Assembly: GCF_023715845.1 (NCBI RefSeq)
Contig: NZ_JAMBOR010000016.1
Span: 23,772 to 87,771, forward strand
DNA: 64,000 nt
Direction of reading: 5' to 3'
Source: Fictibacillus phosphorivorans
Lineage (GTDB): Bacteria > Bacillota > Bacilli > Bacillales > Fictibacillaceae
Shown here: positions 1 to 8,706 of the stretch, piece by piece
Position numbering within the stretch: the first letter of the stretch is position 1
Layout of the letters: each line of letters begins with the position of its first letter
Translations under genes and position numbers: made by a program
Notes under the pieces: model-generated
The model's input: the letters and a program-made list of their open reading frames with translations, nothing else
Databases searched by the model: none
Told to the model about the DNA's origin: nothing

Positions 1-1074
1 GTTGGATTGATTGGCGGATCAATCGCTTTAACAATAAAAAAAGAACATGATGTGGCTATCGCAGGATATGACGTCCAGGCTGCCAATTGTGAGAAAGCAG
101 TAAGTTTAGGAGTCATTGACAAAGTCGCAACTGATTTGCAACAAGAAGCAGCTAAAGCTGACCTTATTATAATTGCTACACCCGTTGAAGCCACATTGAA
201 CATTATGGATCAACTCTCTTCCATTAGACCAGCTATTAAAGCACTTGTCATGGATGTCGGAAGTACGAAGAAAACCATAATGGAAAAGGCCGAAAAGCTC
301 GCTGAACAAAATATTGTTTTTATTGGCGGGCACCCAATGGCAGGATCGCATAAAACAGGAGTAGAAAGTGCTCGACCACACTTACTAGAAAATGCTTATT
401 ATATTCTCACACCTAGTTCTATTGCTTCTGCATCGGAAATAGAAGAAGCGAAAGACTGGTTAAAAGGGACGCGTGCGAAGTTTATCGTGGCTGAGCCGGA
501 TGAACATGATTTTCTAACGGGTATCGTCAGTCATTTTCCTCATCTGATTGCATCGAGCCTTGTGAGACTTGCTCAAAAACATGCGAATGAGAATCCACTC
601 GTCCAACAGCTGGCGGCGGGCGGTTTTCGGGATATCACACGGATTGCTTCAAGTTCTCCAAAAATGTGGAGTGATATCGTCAGCCAGAACAAGGACCATC
701 TATTAACTCTTTTATCCGATTGGAAAGAAGAGATGGAACAAGTGATAAGCTATGTTGAAATTGGTGATCCAAAACAATTATTTGATTATTTCCATGGCGC
801 AAAATTGTTCCGAGACGGACTCCCTGTTCGTTCAAAAGGAGCGATTCAGCCGTTTTCTGATTTATATGTAGATATTTTAGATACAACGGGTGCTCTATCT
901 AAAGTAACTACACTATTAGCAGAATTTGAAATCAGCATTATCAACATTACCATTCTTGAAGTGAGAGAAGACCTCAATGGTGTGCTGAGATTAAGTTTCC
1001 AAAATGATAACGACCGTGATAAGGCACAAAAAGTATTACACCAAGAAAATTATTTAACTCATATCACGGAATAA
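1..1074 (+). CDS. tyrA: Prephenate dehydrogenase (5' end cut by window)
   Basis: Oxidises prephenate to 4-hydroxyphenylpyruvate with NAD(P)+ in cytosolic tyrosine synthesis. The frame is open from the first base and begins inside the Rossmann glycine loop (GLIGGS), so only a short N-terminal piece is missing. The motif [12 protein letters not shown] lies near residue 107 and is typical of TyrA. The last ~70 residues (from about 285) read as a regulatory ACT domain, the usual Bacillus TyrA architecture for tyrosine feedback. The stop sits inside the AAGGAGG ribosome binding site of aroA, so the two genes form one operon. A TTG at base 7 is an in-frame artefact, not the start. Confidence 0.95.
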   Translation, partial: VGLIGGSIALTIKKEHDVAIAGYDVQAANCEKAVSLGVIDKVATDLQQEAAKADLIIIATPVEATLNIMDQLSSIRPAIKALVMDVGSTKKTIMEKAEKLAEQNIVFIGGHPMAGSHKTGVESARPHLLENAYYILTPSSIASASEIEEAKDWLKGTRAKFIVAEPDEHDFLTGIVSHFPHLIASSLVRLAQKHANENPLVQQLAAGGFRDITRIASSSPKMWSDIVSQNKDHLLTLLSDWKEEMEQVISYVEIGDPKQLFDYFHGAKLFRDGLPVRSKGAIQPFSDLYVDILDTTGALSKVTTLLAEFEISIINITILEVREDLNGVLRLSFQNDNDRDKAQKVLHQENYLTHITE

Positions 1075-1087
1075 GGAGGCACTTTTT

Positions 1088-2374
1088 ATGAAAAAACAAT
1101 TAACGCCTATTCATCGCTTAAATGGAACCATTAAAGTGCCAGGAGACAAATCGATTTCTCATCGATCAGTCATGTTTGGCTCCATAGCAGAAGGAAAGAC
1201 CACCATAAACGGTTTCTTAACTGGTGAAGATTGTCTGAGTACTATTTCTTGTTTTAAAAAACTTGGAGTAAACATTGTTCAGGATGGTGAGCATGTAACG
1301 GTTGAAGGAAGCGGAATCTCAGGTTTAAAACAGTCTTCTGATGACCTGTATGTTGGCAATTCTGGTACGACCATTCGTTTGATGCTTGGAATCCTTGCCA
1401 ATACTTCTTTTTCTTCTGTGTTAACAGGAGACGAGTCTATTGCAAAAAGACCGATGAATCGGGTTACAAAGCCATTAAGGGAGATGGGTGCAGAGATTGA
1501 AGGCAACGAGGAAGGAAACAAAGTTCCTCTTCACATAAAAGGGGGAAATGTGAAAGGCATTCACTACCATTCTCCAATTGCAAGTGCTCAAGTAAAATCA
1601 GCCATTCTCCTTGCTGGATTACAAGGTGAAGGAACAACATCTGTTACAGAACCTCTTAAATCGAGAGATCATACAGAACGGATGCTGGAAGCTTTTGGAG
1701 TAGAGCTGAAGTCCGATAACTTAACAGTTTCGATTGACGGCGGACAACAGCTGAAAGGTACTCATATTGAAGTTCCTGGTGATATATCTTCTGCAGCCTT
1801 TTTCTTAGTGGCTGGAGCTATTGTTCCTGAAAGCACGATTACTCTCCAAAAAGTGGGTCTTAACCCGACCCGTACCGGTATTTTAGATGTTCTTCACGAT
1901 ATGGGTGCAGAGATCTCGTATGAAAATGTGAATGAGGAAGCATCTGAACCTTATGGAGACCTAGTAGTTAAAACCTCGTCCCTTAAAGGAACGGTCATCG
2001 AAGGAGATGTTATTCCGAGATTGATCGATGAGATTCCGATTATTGCATTGGCAGCTACACAAGCTGAAGGTGAAACGATTATAAAAGATGCACAGGAATT
2101 ACGTGTTAAAGAAACCGATCGTATCGAAACGGTGGTAAACGAGCTTCAGAAGATGGGAGCGCAAATCGAAGCTACCGAAGATGGAATGATCATTCATGGG
2201 AAATCTCCTTTAAAAGGAGCGTCTGTTCAAAGTTACGGCGATCACCGCATCGGAATGATGTTAAGTATTGCCGCTTGCCTTGCAGAAGGCGAGACAACAC
2301 TAGACCAAAGCGAAGCCGTTGCTGTTTCGTATCCTTCATTCTTTGATCAGCTTCAACGTTTATCAAATCCATAA
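1088..2374 (+). CDS. aroA: 3-phosphoshikimate 1-carboxyvinyltransferase (EPSP synthase)
   Basis: Transfers the enolpyruvyl group of PEP to shikimate-3-phosphate, the sixth shikimate-pathway step (the gene is called aroE in B. subtilis). 428 residues, the normal length. Visible motifs are GDKSISHRS near residue 19, [46 protein letters not shown] and YGDHRIGMM. The set GDKS, SAQVK, RDHTE and NPTR corresponds to the four motifs used to define class II EPSP synthases. The ATG follows AAGGAGG by eight bases, and the upstream tyrA stop lies in that Shine-Dalgarno sequence. Likely the last gene of its operon because a strong terminator follows. Confidence 0.97.
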   Translation: MKKQLTPIHRLNGTIKVPGDKSISHRSVMFGSIAEGKTTINGFLTGEDCLSTISCFKKLGVNIVQDGEHVTVEGSGISGLKQSSDDLYVGNSGTTIRLMLGILANTSFSSVLTGDESIAKRPMNRVTKPLREMGAEIEGNEEGNKVPLHIKGGNVKGIHYHSPIASAQVKSAILLAGLQGEGTTSVTEPLKSRDHTERMLEAFGVELKSDNLTVSIDGGQQLKGTHIEVPGDISSAAFFLVAGAIVPESTITLQKVGLNPTRTGILDVLHDMGAEISYENVNEEASEPYGDLVVKTSSLKGTVIEGDVIPRLIDEIPIIALAATQAEGETIIKDAQELRVKETDRIETVVNELQKMGAQIEATEDGMIIHGKSPLKGASVQSYGDHRIGMMLSIAACLAEGETTLDQSEAVAVSYPSFFDQLQRLSNP

Positions 2375-2388
2375 TAAAAAATAGTTTG

Positions 2389-2419
2389 AGCCAGTATCCA
2401 ATAGGATACTGGCTTTTTT
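2389..2419 (+). terminator. Intrinsic terminator after aroA
   Basis: An 11-bp perfect stem (AGCCAGTATCC / GGATACTGGCT) with a 4-base loop is followed by a T-run. Confidence 0.92.
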
Positions 2420-2496
2420 ATGATCTAATTAGAAGACTAGTTCCTTATGAAATGTCCCATATTTCTATCATTCGACAGATTATAACATTTTTCATA

Positions 2497-2511
2497 TTAG
2501 AATTATTATAA
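2497..2511 (+). promoter_or_regulatory. Putative PerR box upstream of katA
   Basis: TTAGAATTATTATAA matches the B. subtilis PerR consensus TTATAATNATTATAA at 13 of 14 defined positions. It sits about 75 bp before the catalase start. A possible promoter TTGATT-16-TATCAT begins just downstream (2519-2546) but is weak. PerR control of a peroxide-inducible catalase is well established in Bacillus; its operation here is inferred. Confidence 0.72.
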
Positions 2512-2585
2512 AAAAGTATTGATTATCCGTTGAGAGGTGATATCATTAGAGTGTACAAACTATTCCAATAATGAGGTGATTAAGT

Positions 2586-4046
2586 TTGAGTAATAGTAAC
2601 AAACACTTAACTACTAGTTGGGGAGCTCCTGTAGGGGACAATCAGAATTCGATGACTGCAGGATCTAGAGGCCCTACTTTAATTCAAGACGTTCATCTTT
2701 TAGAGAAGTTGGCTCATTTTAACCGCGAACGCGTACCAGAACGAGTTGTACATGCAAAAGGTGCAGGCGCTCATGGCTATTTTGAAGTAACAAACGACAT
2801 GAGAAAATACACAAAAGCACATTTCTTATCTGAAGTTGGAAAAAGAACACCACTGTTTGTCCGTTTTTCTACAGTGGCAGGGGAAAATGGCTCTGCTGAT
2901 ACTGTTAGAGATCCCCGTGGATTTGCAGTTAAATTTTATACAGAAGAAGGAAATTATGATCTTGTAGGTAACAACACACCAGTATTCTTTATTCGAGATG
3001 CTATCAAGTTTCCTGATTTTATTCATACTCAAAAACGTCATCCTCAAACACACTTGAAAAATCCGAACGCGATCTGGGATTTTTGGTCATTATCACCGGA
3101 ATCCCTTCACCAGGTAACCATCCTTATGTCTGACAGAGGAATTCCTGCCACATTCCGCCACATGCATGGCTTTGGAAGTCATACATTTAAATGGGTAAAT
3201 AGAGAAGGCGATGGGGTATGGGTGAAGTATCACTTTAAAACAGAACAGGGTATAAAAAATCTCTCAAACGAAGTTGCCGCTAAAATCGCTGGAGAAAACC
3301 CTGATTATCATACAGAAGATCTATTCAACGCGATTGAAAAAGGTGAATTCCCTTCTTGGAAGCTCTATGTACAAATAATGCCACTTGAAGATGCAAATAC
3401 TTACCGTTTTGATCCATTTGATGTTACTAAAGTTTGGTCACAAAAAGATTATCCACTCATTGAAGTTGGCCGTATGGTTTTAAATAAAAATCCTGAAAAT
3501 TATTTTGCAGAGGTAGAACAAGCTACTTTTTCACCTGGAACATTAGTACCGGGGATTGATGTATCTCCTGATAAGATGCTTCAGGGCCGTCTGTTTGCTT
3601 ACCATGATGCACATCGCTACCGGGTAGGAGCGAACCATCAAGCACTTCCGATCAATCGTCCGCGAAATGAAGTGAACAATTATCAAAGAGATGGCCAAAT
3701 GCGTTTTGATAATAATGGTGGTGGATCCATATATTACGAGCCTAATAGTTTTGGCGGACCCAAAGAATCTCATGAAAATAAACAAACTGCTTTTCCAGTG
3801 TCAGGTGTAGCAGATAGTGTAGGCTATGATCACCATGATCACTATACTCAGCCTGGAGATTTATATCGCTTAATTAGTGAAGAAGAACGTTCGAGACTAA
3901 TCGAGACAATTGTTGGAGCCATGAAACCAGTTGAATCCGATGCAATCAAATTACGGCAGATCCAGCATTTCTACAAAGCAGATCCAGATTACGGTACGCG
4001 TGTAGCGAAAGGACTGGGATTAGAGGTTCCGCAAGAAGTTAAATAA
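2586..4046 (+). CDS. katA: Haem catalase (small-subunit, clade 3 type)
   Basis: Cytosolic monofunctional catalase that dismutates hydrogen peroxide to water and oxygen. 486 residues, the usual length of Bacillus vegetative catalase. Catalytic His56 ([13 protein letters not shown]), Asn129 ([10 protein letters not shown]) and proximal haem ligand Tyr339 ([13 protein letters not shown]) are all present with the spacing of characterised catalases. The start is TTG, preceded by GAGGTGAT. A PerR-like box lies upstream. Monocistronic between two terminators. The C-terminus lacks the flavodoxin-like extension of large-subunit catalases. Confidence 0.97.
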   Translation: MSNSNKHLTTSWGAPVGDNQNSMTAGSRGPTLIQDVHLLEKLAHFNRERVPERVVHAKGAGAHGYFEVTNDMRKYTKAHFLSEVGKRTPLFVRFSTVAGENGSADTVRDPRGFAVKFYTEEGNYDLVGNNTPVFFIRDAIKFPDFIHTQKRHPQTHLKNPNAIWDFWSLSPESLHQVTILMSDRGIPATFRHMHGFGSHTFKWVNREGDGVWVKYHFKTEQGIKNLSNEVAAKIAGENPDYHTEDLFNAIEKGEFPSWKLYVQIMPLEDANTYRFDPFDVTKVWSQKDYPLIEVGRMVLNKNPENYFAEVEQATFSPGTLVPGIDVSPDKMLQGRLFAYHDAHRYRVGANHQALPINRPRNEVNNYQRDGQMRFDNNGGGSIYYEPNSFGGPKESHENKQTAFPVSGVADSVGYDHHDHYTQPGDLYRLISEEERSRLIETIVGAMKPVESDAIKLRQIQHFYKADPDYGTRVAKGLGLEVPQEVK

Positions 4047-4054
4047 AAGGCAAA

Positions 4055-4090
4055 AAATACGTTCCCCAAGTTGTGGGAACGTATTTTTCG
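4055..4090. terminator. Bidirectional terminator between katA and the CBS-domain gene
   Basis: The 12-bp stem AAATACGTTCCC / GGGAACGTATTT has an 8-base loop. A/T runs on both sides allow it to serve both convergent genes. Confidence 0.88.
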
Positions 4091-4100
4091 TTTACACTCA

Positions 4101-4748
4101 TTAAACCTTAGCAGTAGTTCTAAGATCTTCAATATCCGCTACTTTAAATCCATTTGCCTCAACACGATGAACCAATTCATCAATTTCTTCACGTGAAACA
4201 CTTTTATTAAATGTGATAACAACTCTGCGTAAAAACTGTTTTCCGGCATCTTGTGTAAAGACACCTTCAATATTGTAATCTTCATGGATAGCAGTAAATA
4301 ATTTTCTTAGCGATCCTTTTCCCTCTGTAGTTGAAACAGTTAAAGAGTAACCGCCATTTTTAATACCATACGAATCTTGCAAAATATCCATAACTTTTGA
4401 ATGAGTAATAATTCCTAAGAAGTTATGATCATCATCAACTACCGCCATGAAAGGAAGACGTCGGATCGAGAACAATACTTTAAAATAGGATGTATTCTCA
4501 TGGATAAAGGCATCTTTTTCCTCTGCAATTCTGCTAACGTTTTCTTTGACAGAACCTAAATTATCAATAATATAATCGGATGTTGTCTCCTTAAAAAGTA
4601 AACCCACAAATTTTTCACCTTTTTTGTCTAATACCGGAATACAACGGTACCCTGACTGAATGATGGTATAACGGGCTTCACTAATTGACATATCTTCTGT
4701 TACATATGTTACTTTTGTTCTGGAAAGATAATTTGATTTTACCTTCAT
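4101..4748 (-). CDS. CBS-pair protein with C-terminal ACT-like domain
   Basis: 215-residue cytosolic protein with two CBS motifs (about residues 5-60 and 75-130) followed by an ACT-like region (about 135-205, starting YSLTVSTTEGKGS). CBS pairs bind adenosyl ligands. Small stand-alone CBS and CBS-ACT proteins of Firmicutes include c-di-AMP receptors such as Listeria CbpA and B. subtilis DarB, so a c-di-AMP sensor is plausible but not shown. The start is ATG at 4748, eight bases after AAAAGGG; a GTG nine bases upstream is less well placed. It converges on katA across a shared terminator. Confidence 0.8.
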   Translation of the reverse strand: MKVKSNYLSRTKVTYVTEDMSISEARYTIIQSGYRCIPVLDKKGEKFVGLLFKETTSDYIIDNLGSVKENVSRIAEEKDAFIHENTSYFKVLFSIRRLPFMAVVDDDHNFLGIITHSKVMDILQDSYGIKNGGYSLTVSTTEGKGSLRKLFTAIHEDYNIEGVFTQDAGKQFLRRVVITFNKSVSREEIDELVHRVEANGFKVADIEDLRTTAKV

Positions 4749-4849
4749 AAGACACACCCTTTTCAGAATTATATAAATATTTAAAACTAATTCGATATAA
4801 TTTTCAATATCCCTGCTTTATTAATTTTTTTCTCCAACTTTTTACCTGT

Positions 4850-4878
4850 TTGCAGTTTTGAAAATTCTGTCATATAAT
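4850..4878 (+). promoter_or_regulatory. Putative sigma-A promoter for the ABC-F leader
   Basis: TTGCAG (4850-4855), a 17-bp spacer and a perfect TATAAT (4873-4878) predict a transcript starting near 4885, about 290 bases before the ABC-F start codon. Confidence 0.6.
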
Positions 4879-4923
4879 GAAATAGTAACAATTAATGGAT
4901 ACACGGTGAAGGAGGTGTAAGGA

Positions 4924-5043
4924 ATGCTTAAAGGTTTGCAATTGTTTAGCTGGCTCGTAGTTTCTCGTTCAATTACTTATGTGATTTTTCGAAATTGGTG
5001 GAGTCTGTCCAAATTCAGCTATTCAAATATTGTAAACCGATAA
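4924..5043 (+). CDS. Small upstream ORF (39 aa), possible leader peptide of ABC-F gene
   Basis: ATG follows a near-ideal AAGGAGGTG by seven bases, a stronger site than many genes in the window. The product is a hydrophobic, aromatic-rich 39-residue peptide (starts MLKGLQLFSWLVVSRS and has a WW pair mid-way); it is not recognised. It lies between the only good promoter and a rho-independent terminator that precedes the ABC-F gene. Leader ORFs in this position control several antibiotic-resistance ABC-F genes by ribosome-mediated attenuation. That role is inferred here; it could instead be an unrelated small membrane peptide. Confidence 0.6.
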   Translation: MLKGLQLFSWLVVSRSITYVIFRNWWSLSKFSYSNIVNR

Positions 5044-5082
5044 GTAACCTTACCCTTTCCTTTTTCTATGTTATCAGTAAAA

Positions 5083-5116
5083 CCATGGGCAGGTGTTATT
5101 TGCTCATGGCTTTTTT
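5083..5116 (+). terminator. Putative attenuator terminator in ABC-F leader
   Basis: The stem CCATGGGC / GCTCATGG (8 bp with one G-U) has an 11-base loop and is followed directly by a C and six Ts. It lies 40 bases after the small ORF stop and 60 bases before the ABC-F start, so it would end the leader transcript unless prevented. I could not find a convincing competing antiterminator by eye. Confidence 0.72.
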
Positions 5117-5176
5117 AATGAACCTTTGGAAAAGGTGAGGACAGTGGTATAACTTTTTTTGAAGGAGAAATGTAAC

Positions 5177-6796
5177 ATGATTATATGCACTGTTCAGAAC
5201 CTAAAAAAAATGTACGGCGGAAATGAAATCCTTAAGAATATATCATTTGAAATTCGCGAACACGATCGAATTGGAATTGTCGGTCAAAATGGATCAGGAA
5301 AGACAACATTATTTAAGCTGTTAAGTAACCTGGAATCGAGTGACTCAGGTTCAATTTTTCTTAAAAAGGATGCAGCTGTTGGATACCTCGCCCAAATGCC
5401 TGAGCATGATGTTCATTCCACAGTTTACGAGGTTGTTTTAGCCACATTTCAAGAGATTATAGAGATTGAAAAGAAGATAGGAGAAGTTAACCTTCTATTA
5501 AGTGATCCATCTGAAGGAGATCGGCTTGAAAAGAACTTAAACAAATTAAACAAGCTTTATGAACAATATGAGAATTTAAATGGCTATTCAATAGAATCAA
5601 AAATAAATGGTGTTTTAGCTGGTCTTGATTTATCACATCATACAAACCAACTTTTTAGTCAATTAAGTGGCGGTGAACAAACAAAAGTCGGTCTAGCATG
5701 TCTGCTTCTTCAAGAACCCGAACTTCTTTTGCTAGATGAGCCCACTAACCATTTAGACATTGACACGATAAACTGGCTGGAAAATTACTTGCTCAAATAT
5801 AAAGGGGCATTCGCGATTATTAGTCATGATAGGTACTTTTTAGATAAAGTTACGACGAAGACGATTGATATAGAAGATGGTGAATGTACGGTATATAACC
5901 AACCATACTCTGGGTTTGTGAAAGAAAAAGAAAACAATCTATTGACCGAATATGAAAACTATCAGGAACAACAAAAGAAAGTAAGAAAAATGAAAGAATC
6001 CATAAAACAATTGAAAGATTGGGGAGCGCGTTCCGGAAATGAAAAGTTCTTCAAACGGGCTAGAAGTATGGAAAAGGCACTCGAACGTATGCAAACGATG
6101 AAAAGACCCCCACTTGAAAGTAGAAAGGCAGCTTTCGAATTTAGTTCCAATAAAAGAAGCGGTCAGGATGTTGTTGTTCTGGAAAGAGTAAGTAAATTAA
6201 TTGAAGATCGCATTATTCTTGATGATGTCGATCTTCAAATTAGACAGGGAGAAAAGATTGCTCTTGTAGGTAAAAACGGCTCCGGAAAAACTACTTTGAT
6301 CAATGGCCTGTTAAATCATGATTTTGATGATGGTGTTGTTAACCTTGGTTCATCAGTGTCCATTGGTTATTTATCACAAAATGGTTTAGAAACAGACGGA
6401 GATCTAAATGTCTTGGACATTTTTAGAGATCGTGTCCCGATGGAGGAAGGTAAGGCGAGACATCACCTGGCAAAGTTCTTGTTCTTTGGCCCTTCCGTTT
6501 ATAAAAAAGCTAGTGATCTAAGTGGTGGAGAAAGAACAAGGTTAAGGCTTGCCCAACTCGTCTATGAAGGATTCAACTTTCTCATACTAGATGAACCTAC
6601 GAATCATTTAGATATCGATTCACGCGAAGCGTTAGAAATTGCTCTAGAAGAATTCAACGGAACGATTTTGACAGTCACACATGACCGTTATTTAATGAAT
6701 AAACTTTTTAACAGAACTTTATGGTTGGATAACGGCAAAATGATTAGTTATCCAGGAAATTACGACTATGCTCTTCATAAAAGAATCAGCAAGTAA
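5177..6796 (+). CDS. ABC-F family ATPase, likely ribosome-protection type
   Basis: 539 residues with two ABC cassettes and no membrane segments. Cassette 1 has Walker A GQNGSGKTT, signature LSGGEQTK and Walker B LLLLDEPTNHLD; cassette 2 has GKNGSGKTT, LSGGERTR and FLILDEPTNHLD. A basic linker of roughly 80 residues between them (FFKRARSMEKALERM) is the part that reaches toward the P-site tRNA in ABC-F factors. The start is ATG at 5177, nine bases after AAGGAG; a TTG 18 bases upstream is inside the SD. The upstream small ORF plus terminator favours a drug-inducible resistance ABC-F over a housekeeping one, but the drug cannot be read from sequence. Confidence 0.88.
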   Translation: MIICTVQNLKKMYGGNEILKNISFEIREHDRIGIVGQNGSGKTTLFKLLSNLESSDSGSIFLKKDAAVGYLAQMPEHDVHSTVYEVVLATFQEIIEIEKKIGEVNLLLSDPSEGDRLEKNLNKLNKLYEQYENLNGYSIESKINGVLAGLDLSHHTNQLFSQLSGGEQTKVGLACLLLQEPELLLLDEPTNHLDIDTINWLENYLLKYKGAFAIISHDRYFLDKVTTKTIDIEDGECTVYNQPYSGFVKEKENNLLTEYENYQEQQKKVRKMKESIKQLKDWGARSGNEKFFKRARSMEKALERMQTMKRPPLESRKAAFEFSSNKRSGQDVVVLERVSKLIEDRIILDDVDLQIRQGEKIALVGKNGSGKTTLINGLLNHDFDDGVVNLGSSVSIGYLSQNGLETDGDLNVLDIFRDRVPMEEGKARHHLAKFLFFGPSVYKKASDLSGGERTRLRLAQLVYEGFNFLILDEPTNHLDIDSREALEIALEEFNGTILTVTHDRYLMNKLFNRTLWLDNGKMISYPGNYDYALHKRISK

Positions 6797-6803
6797 ATTT
6801 TAG

Positions 6804-6832
6804 AACAGGCTAAATTTAAGCCTGTTTTTTTA
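6804..6832 (+). terminator. Terminator after ABC-F gene
   Basis: The 8-bp stem AACAGGCT / AGCCTGTT has a 7-base loop and is followed by a long T-run. Confidence 0.9.
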
Positions 6833-6904
6833 TTTTTTGTGGTTGCTACTGTTATAGATGGGGAATAATGGTTAAAAATATTGTTTACATATAGGAGGTA
6901 CTCC

Positions 6905-8446
6905 GTGAATAGTTTTGATAAGAATTTACCGCAATATCCGAAATCACTTTGGCGAGAAAACGTGGATATTCCTACTTACCCTGCATTAAATGAGAATACA
7001 CAATCAGATGTAGTTGTGGTTGGTGGTGGAATTGCAGGTATCACAACTGCTTATCTTCTTGCTAAAGAAGGCTTACAGGTCATATTGCTTGAAGCAGGAA
7101 AAGTCCTGAATGGAACAACGGGGCATACTACGGCAAAAATCACATCTCAGCATAATGTTATTTATGACCGCCTGATCTCTCATCTAGGAGAAGAACGGGC
7201 AAAAATGTATTATAAATCTAACGAAGCGGCAGGAGAGTTCATTCGTCATTTTATCAAAGAAAATGGCATCCATTGTAACTATGAAACTCATGATGCGTTT
7301 CTTTATGCGAATACTGAACAAGGTATAAATAAACTTGAGAAAGAAGCAAGTGCATATGAGCAGCTTGGGATTAATGGTAAATTGGTTGATAAGATGCCGT
7401 TTGACATCCCACATAAAAAAGCACTTGTGATGAAAAATCAAGCACATTTCCATCCTGTTAAATACTTAATTGCCTTATTAAATGAAATGGATGCATTAGG
7501 TGTTAAGATCTATGAAAACACAACAGCTACAGATATACAGGAAGATAAGGATGACCAAAAAGCAACGGTAATCACAGAAAACGGGCATAAAGTGAGAGGG
7601 AATTTTGTAGCTTGCTGTACCCATTTTCCTTTTTTCGATGGAATGGGTTTTTATTTCACAAGGATGATGGCAGAACGCTCTTATGTTTTAGCAGTTAAAA
7701 CAAAAGATAAGTTCCCTCAAGGAATGTTTCTAGGTGTAGATGATCCTGCAAGATCCTATAGATCCATACTGCAAGATGGAGAACATATCGTTCTAATAGG
7801 AGGAGAAAGCCATCAAACGGGACAAGGAATCCCCACCCATCAGCATTATGAAGCACTAATAAAGGAAGCTAATAAATCGCTTAATTTAGAAAGAGTATTA
7901 TACCGCTGGTCAGCTCAAGATCTAATCACGCTGGATAAAGTACCTTTCATCGGTAAATTAACACACAAGCATGATCGTATCTTTGTAGCTACGGGATTCA
8001 GAAAATGGGGAATGACAACAGGTACATTAGCCGCCCATATCATTCGGGATCATATTATGGGTAAAGAGAATGAATTTGCAGAAGTGTACAAACCTCAGCG
8101 ATTCCAAGCTGATCCTTCCGATATTAAGCAATTTATTAAAGAAAATGCTGATGTAGCTAAGCATTTTGTCTCAGGAAAGTTAGAGAGACCGTCTAAAAAC
8201 CCTCGCAGCCTTAAAAAAGATGAAGGCGGGGCAGTAACAGTTGACGGAAAAAGATGCGGTGCTTATCGAGACCCTAATGGTGAATTGTTTGTTGTGGATA
8301 CAGCTTGTACACATTTAGGCTGTGATGTTGAATGGAACAGCGGTGAACGAACATGGGATTGTCCGTGTCACGGATCTCGTTTTACGTATCAAGGTGATGT
8401 TGTAGAAGGCCCTGCCACTAAACCTTTAAAACGGGTAAATCCTTAA
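6905..8446 (+). CDS. yhfW: FAD-dependent oxidoreductase with C-terminal Rieske domain
   Basis: 513 residues. The N-terminal DAO-type FAD domain shows the dinucleotide motif VVVGGGIAGITTAYLL near residue 40 and TTGHTTAKIT shortly after. The C-terminal ~90 residues form a Rieske [2Fe-2S] module with ligands in CTHLGCDV and CPCHGS. This fusion and length match B. subtilis YhfW, whose substrate is unknown. The start is GTG at 6905, six bases after AGGAGG; the earlier in-frame TTG precedes that SD. Monocistronic with its own terminator. Confidence 0.9.
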   Translation: MNSFDKNLPQYPKSLWRENVDIPTYPALNENTQSDVVVVGGGIAGITTAYLLAKEGLQVILLEAGKVLNGTTGHTTAKITSQHNVIYDRLISHLGEERAKMYYKSNEAAGEFIRHFIKENGIHCNYETHDAFLYANTEQGINKLEKEASAYEQLGINGKLVDKMPFDIPHKKALVMKNQAHFHPVKYLIALLNEMDALGVKIYENTTATDIQEDKDDQKATVITENGHKVRGNFVACCTHFPFFDGMGFYFTRMMAERSYVLAVKTKDKFPQGMFLGVDDPARSYRSILQDGEHIVLIGGESHQTGQGIPTHQHYEALIKEANKSLNLERVLYRWSAQDLITLDKVPFIGKLTHKHDRIFVATGFRKWGMTTGTLAAHIIRDHIMGKENEFAEVYKPQRFQADPSDIKQFIKENADVAKHFVSGKLERPSKNPRSLKKDEGGAVTVDGKRCGAYRDPNGELFVVDTACTHLGCDVEWNSGERTWDCPCHGSRFTYQGDVVEGPATKPLKRVNP

Positions 8447-8464
8447 TTTTTTATATGCGCATAA

Positions 8465-8516
8465 AAGACTAATATCAATCAGTTGCTTGCCGCGACGTTT
8501 GGTATTGGTCTTTTTT
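8465..8516 (+). terminator. Terminator after yhfW-like gene
   Basis: The 14-bp stem (AAGACTAATATCAA / TTGGTATTGGTCTT, two G-U pairs) is followed by TTTTTT. The 20-base loop is fairly large. Confidence 0.82.
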
Positions 8517-8637
8517 ATGTCTGTCCGTATAGACTATTTCAGATGAAATCCCTTAAAAGATTTACACTAGAACATACTTTATAATTGATCAATCTCCCGC
8601 TTTATATATTTTTCTTATTATTGAAAAAAATAACAAG

Positions 8638-8658
8638 TGAAAATAATGATAATTTTTA
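8638..8658 (+). promoter_or_regulatory. Fur-like box (weak candidate)
   Basis: The 21-bp window starting TGAAAATAATGATAA matches the overlapping 7-1-7 Fur consensus at 15 of 21 positions. It lies about 50 bp before the first ABC exporter gene. The region is very AT-rich, so chance similarity is likely enough to keep confidence low. Confidence 0.3.
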
Positions 8659-8706
8659 GAAAATGGTTTAAAATAAAGTGCTGGGAGCGAGAGGGGGGAA
8701 TTAAAT

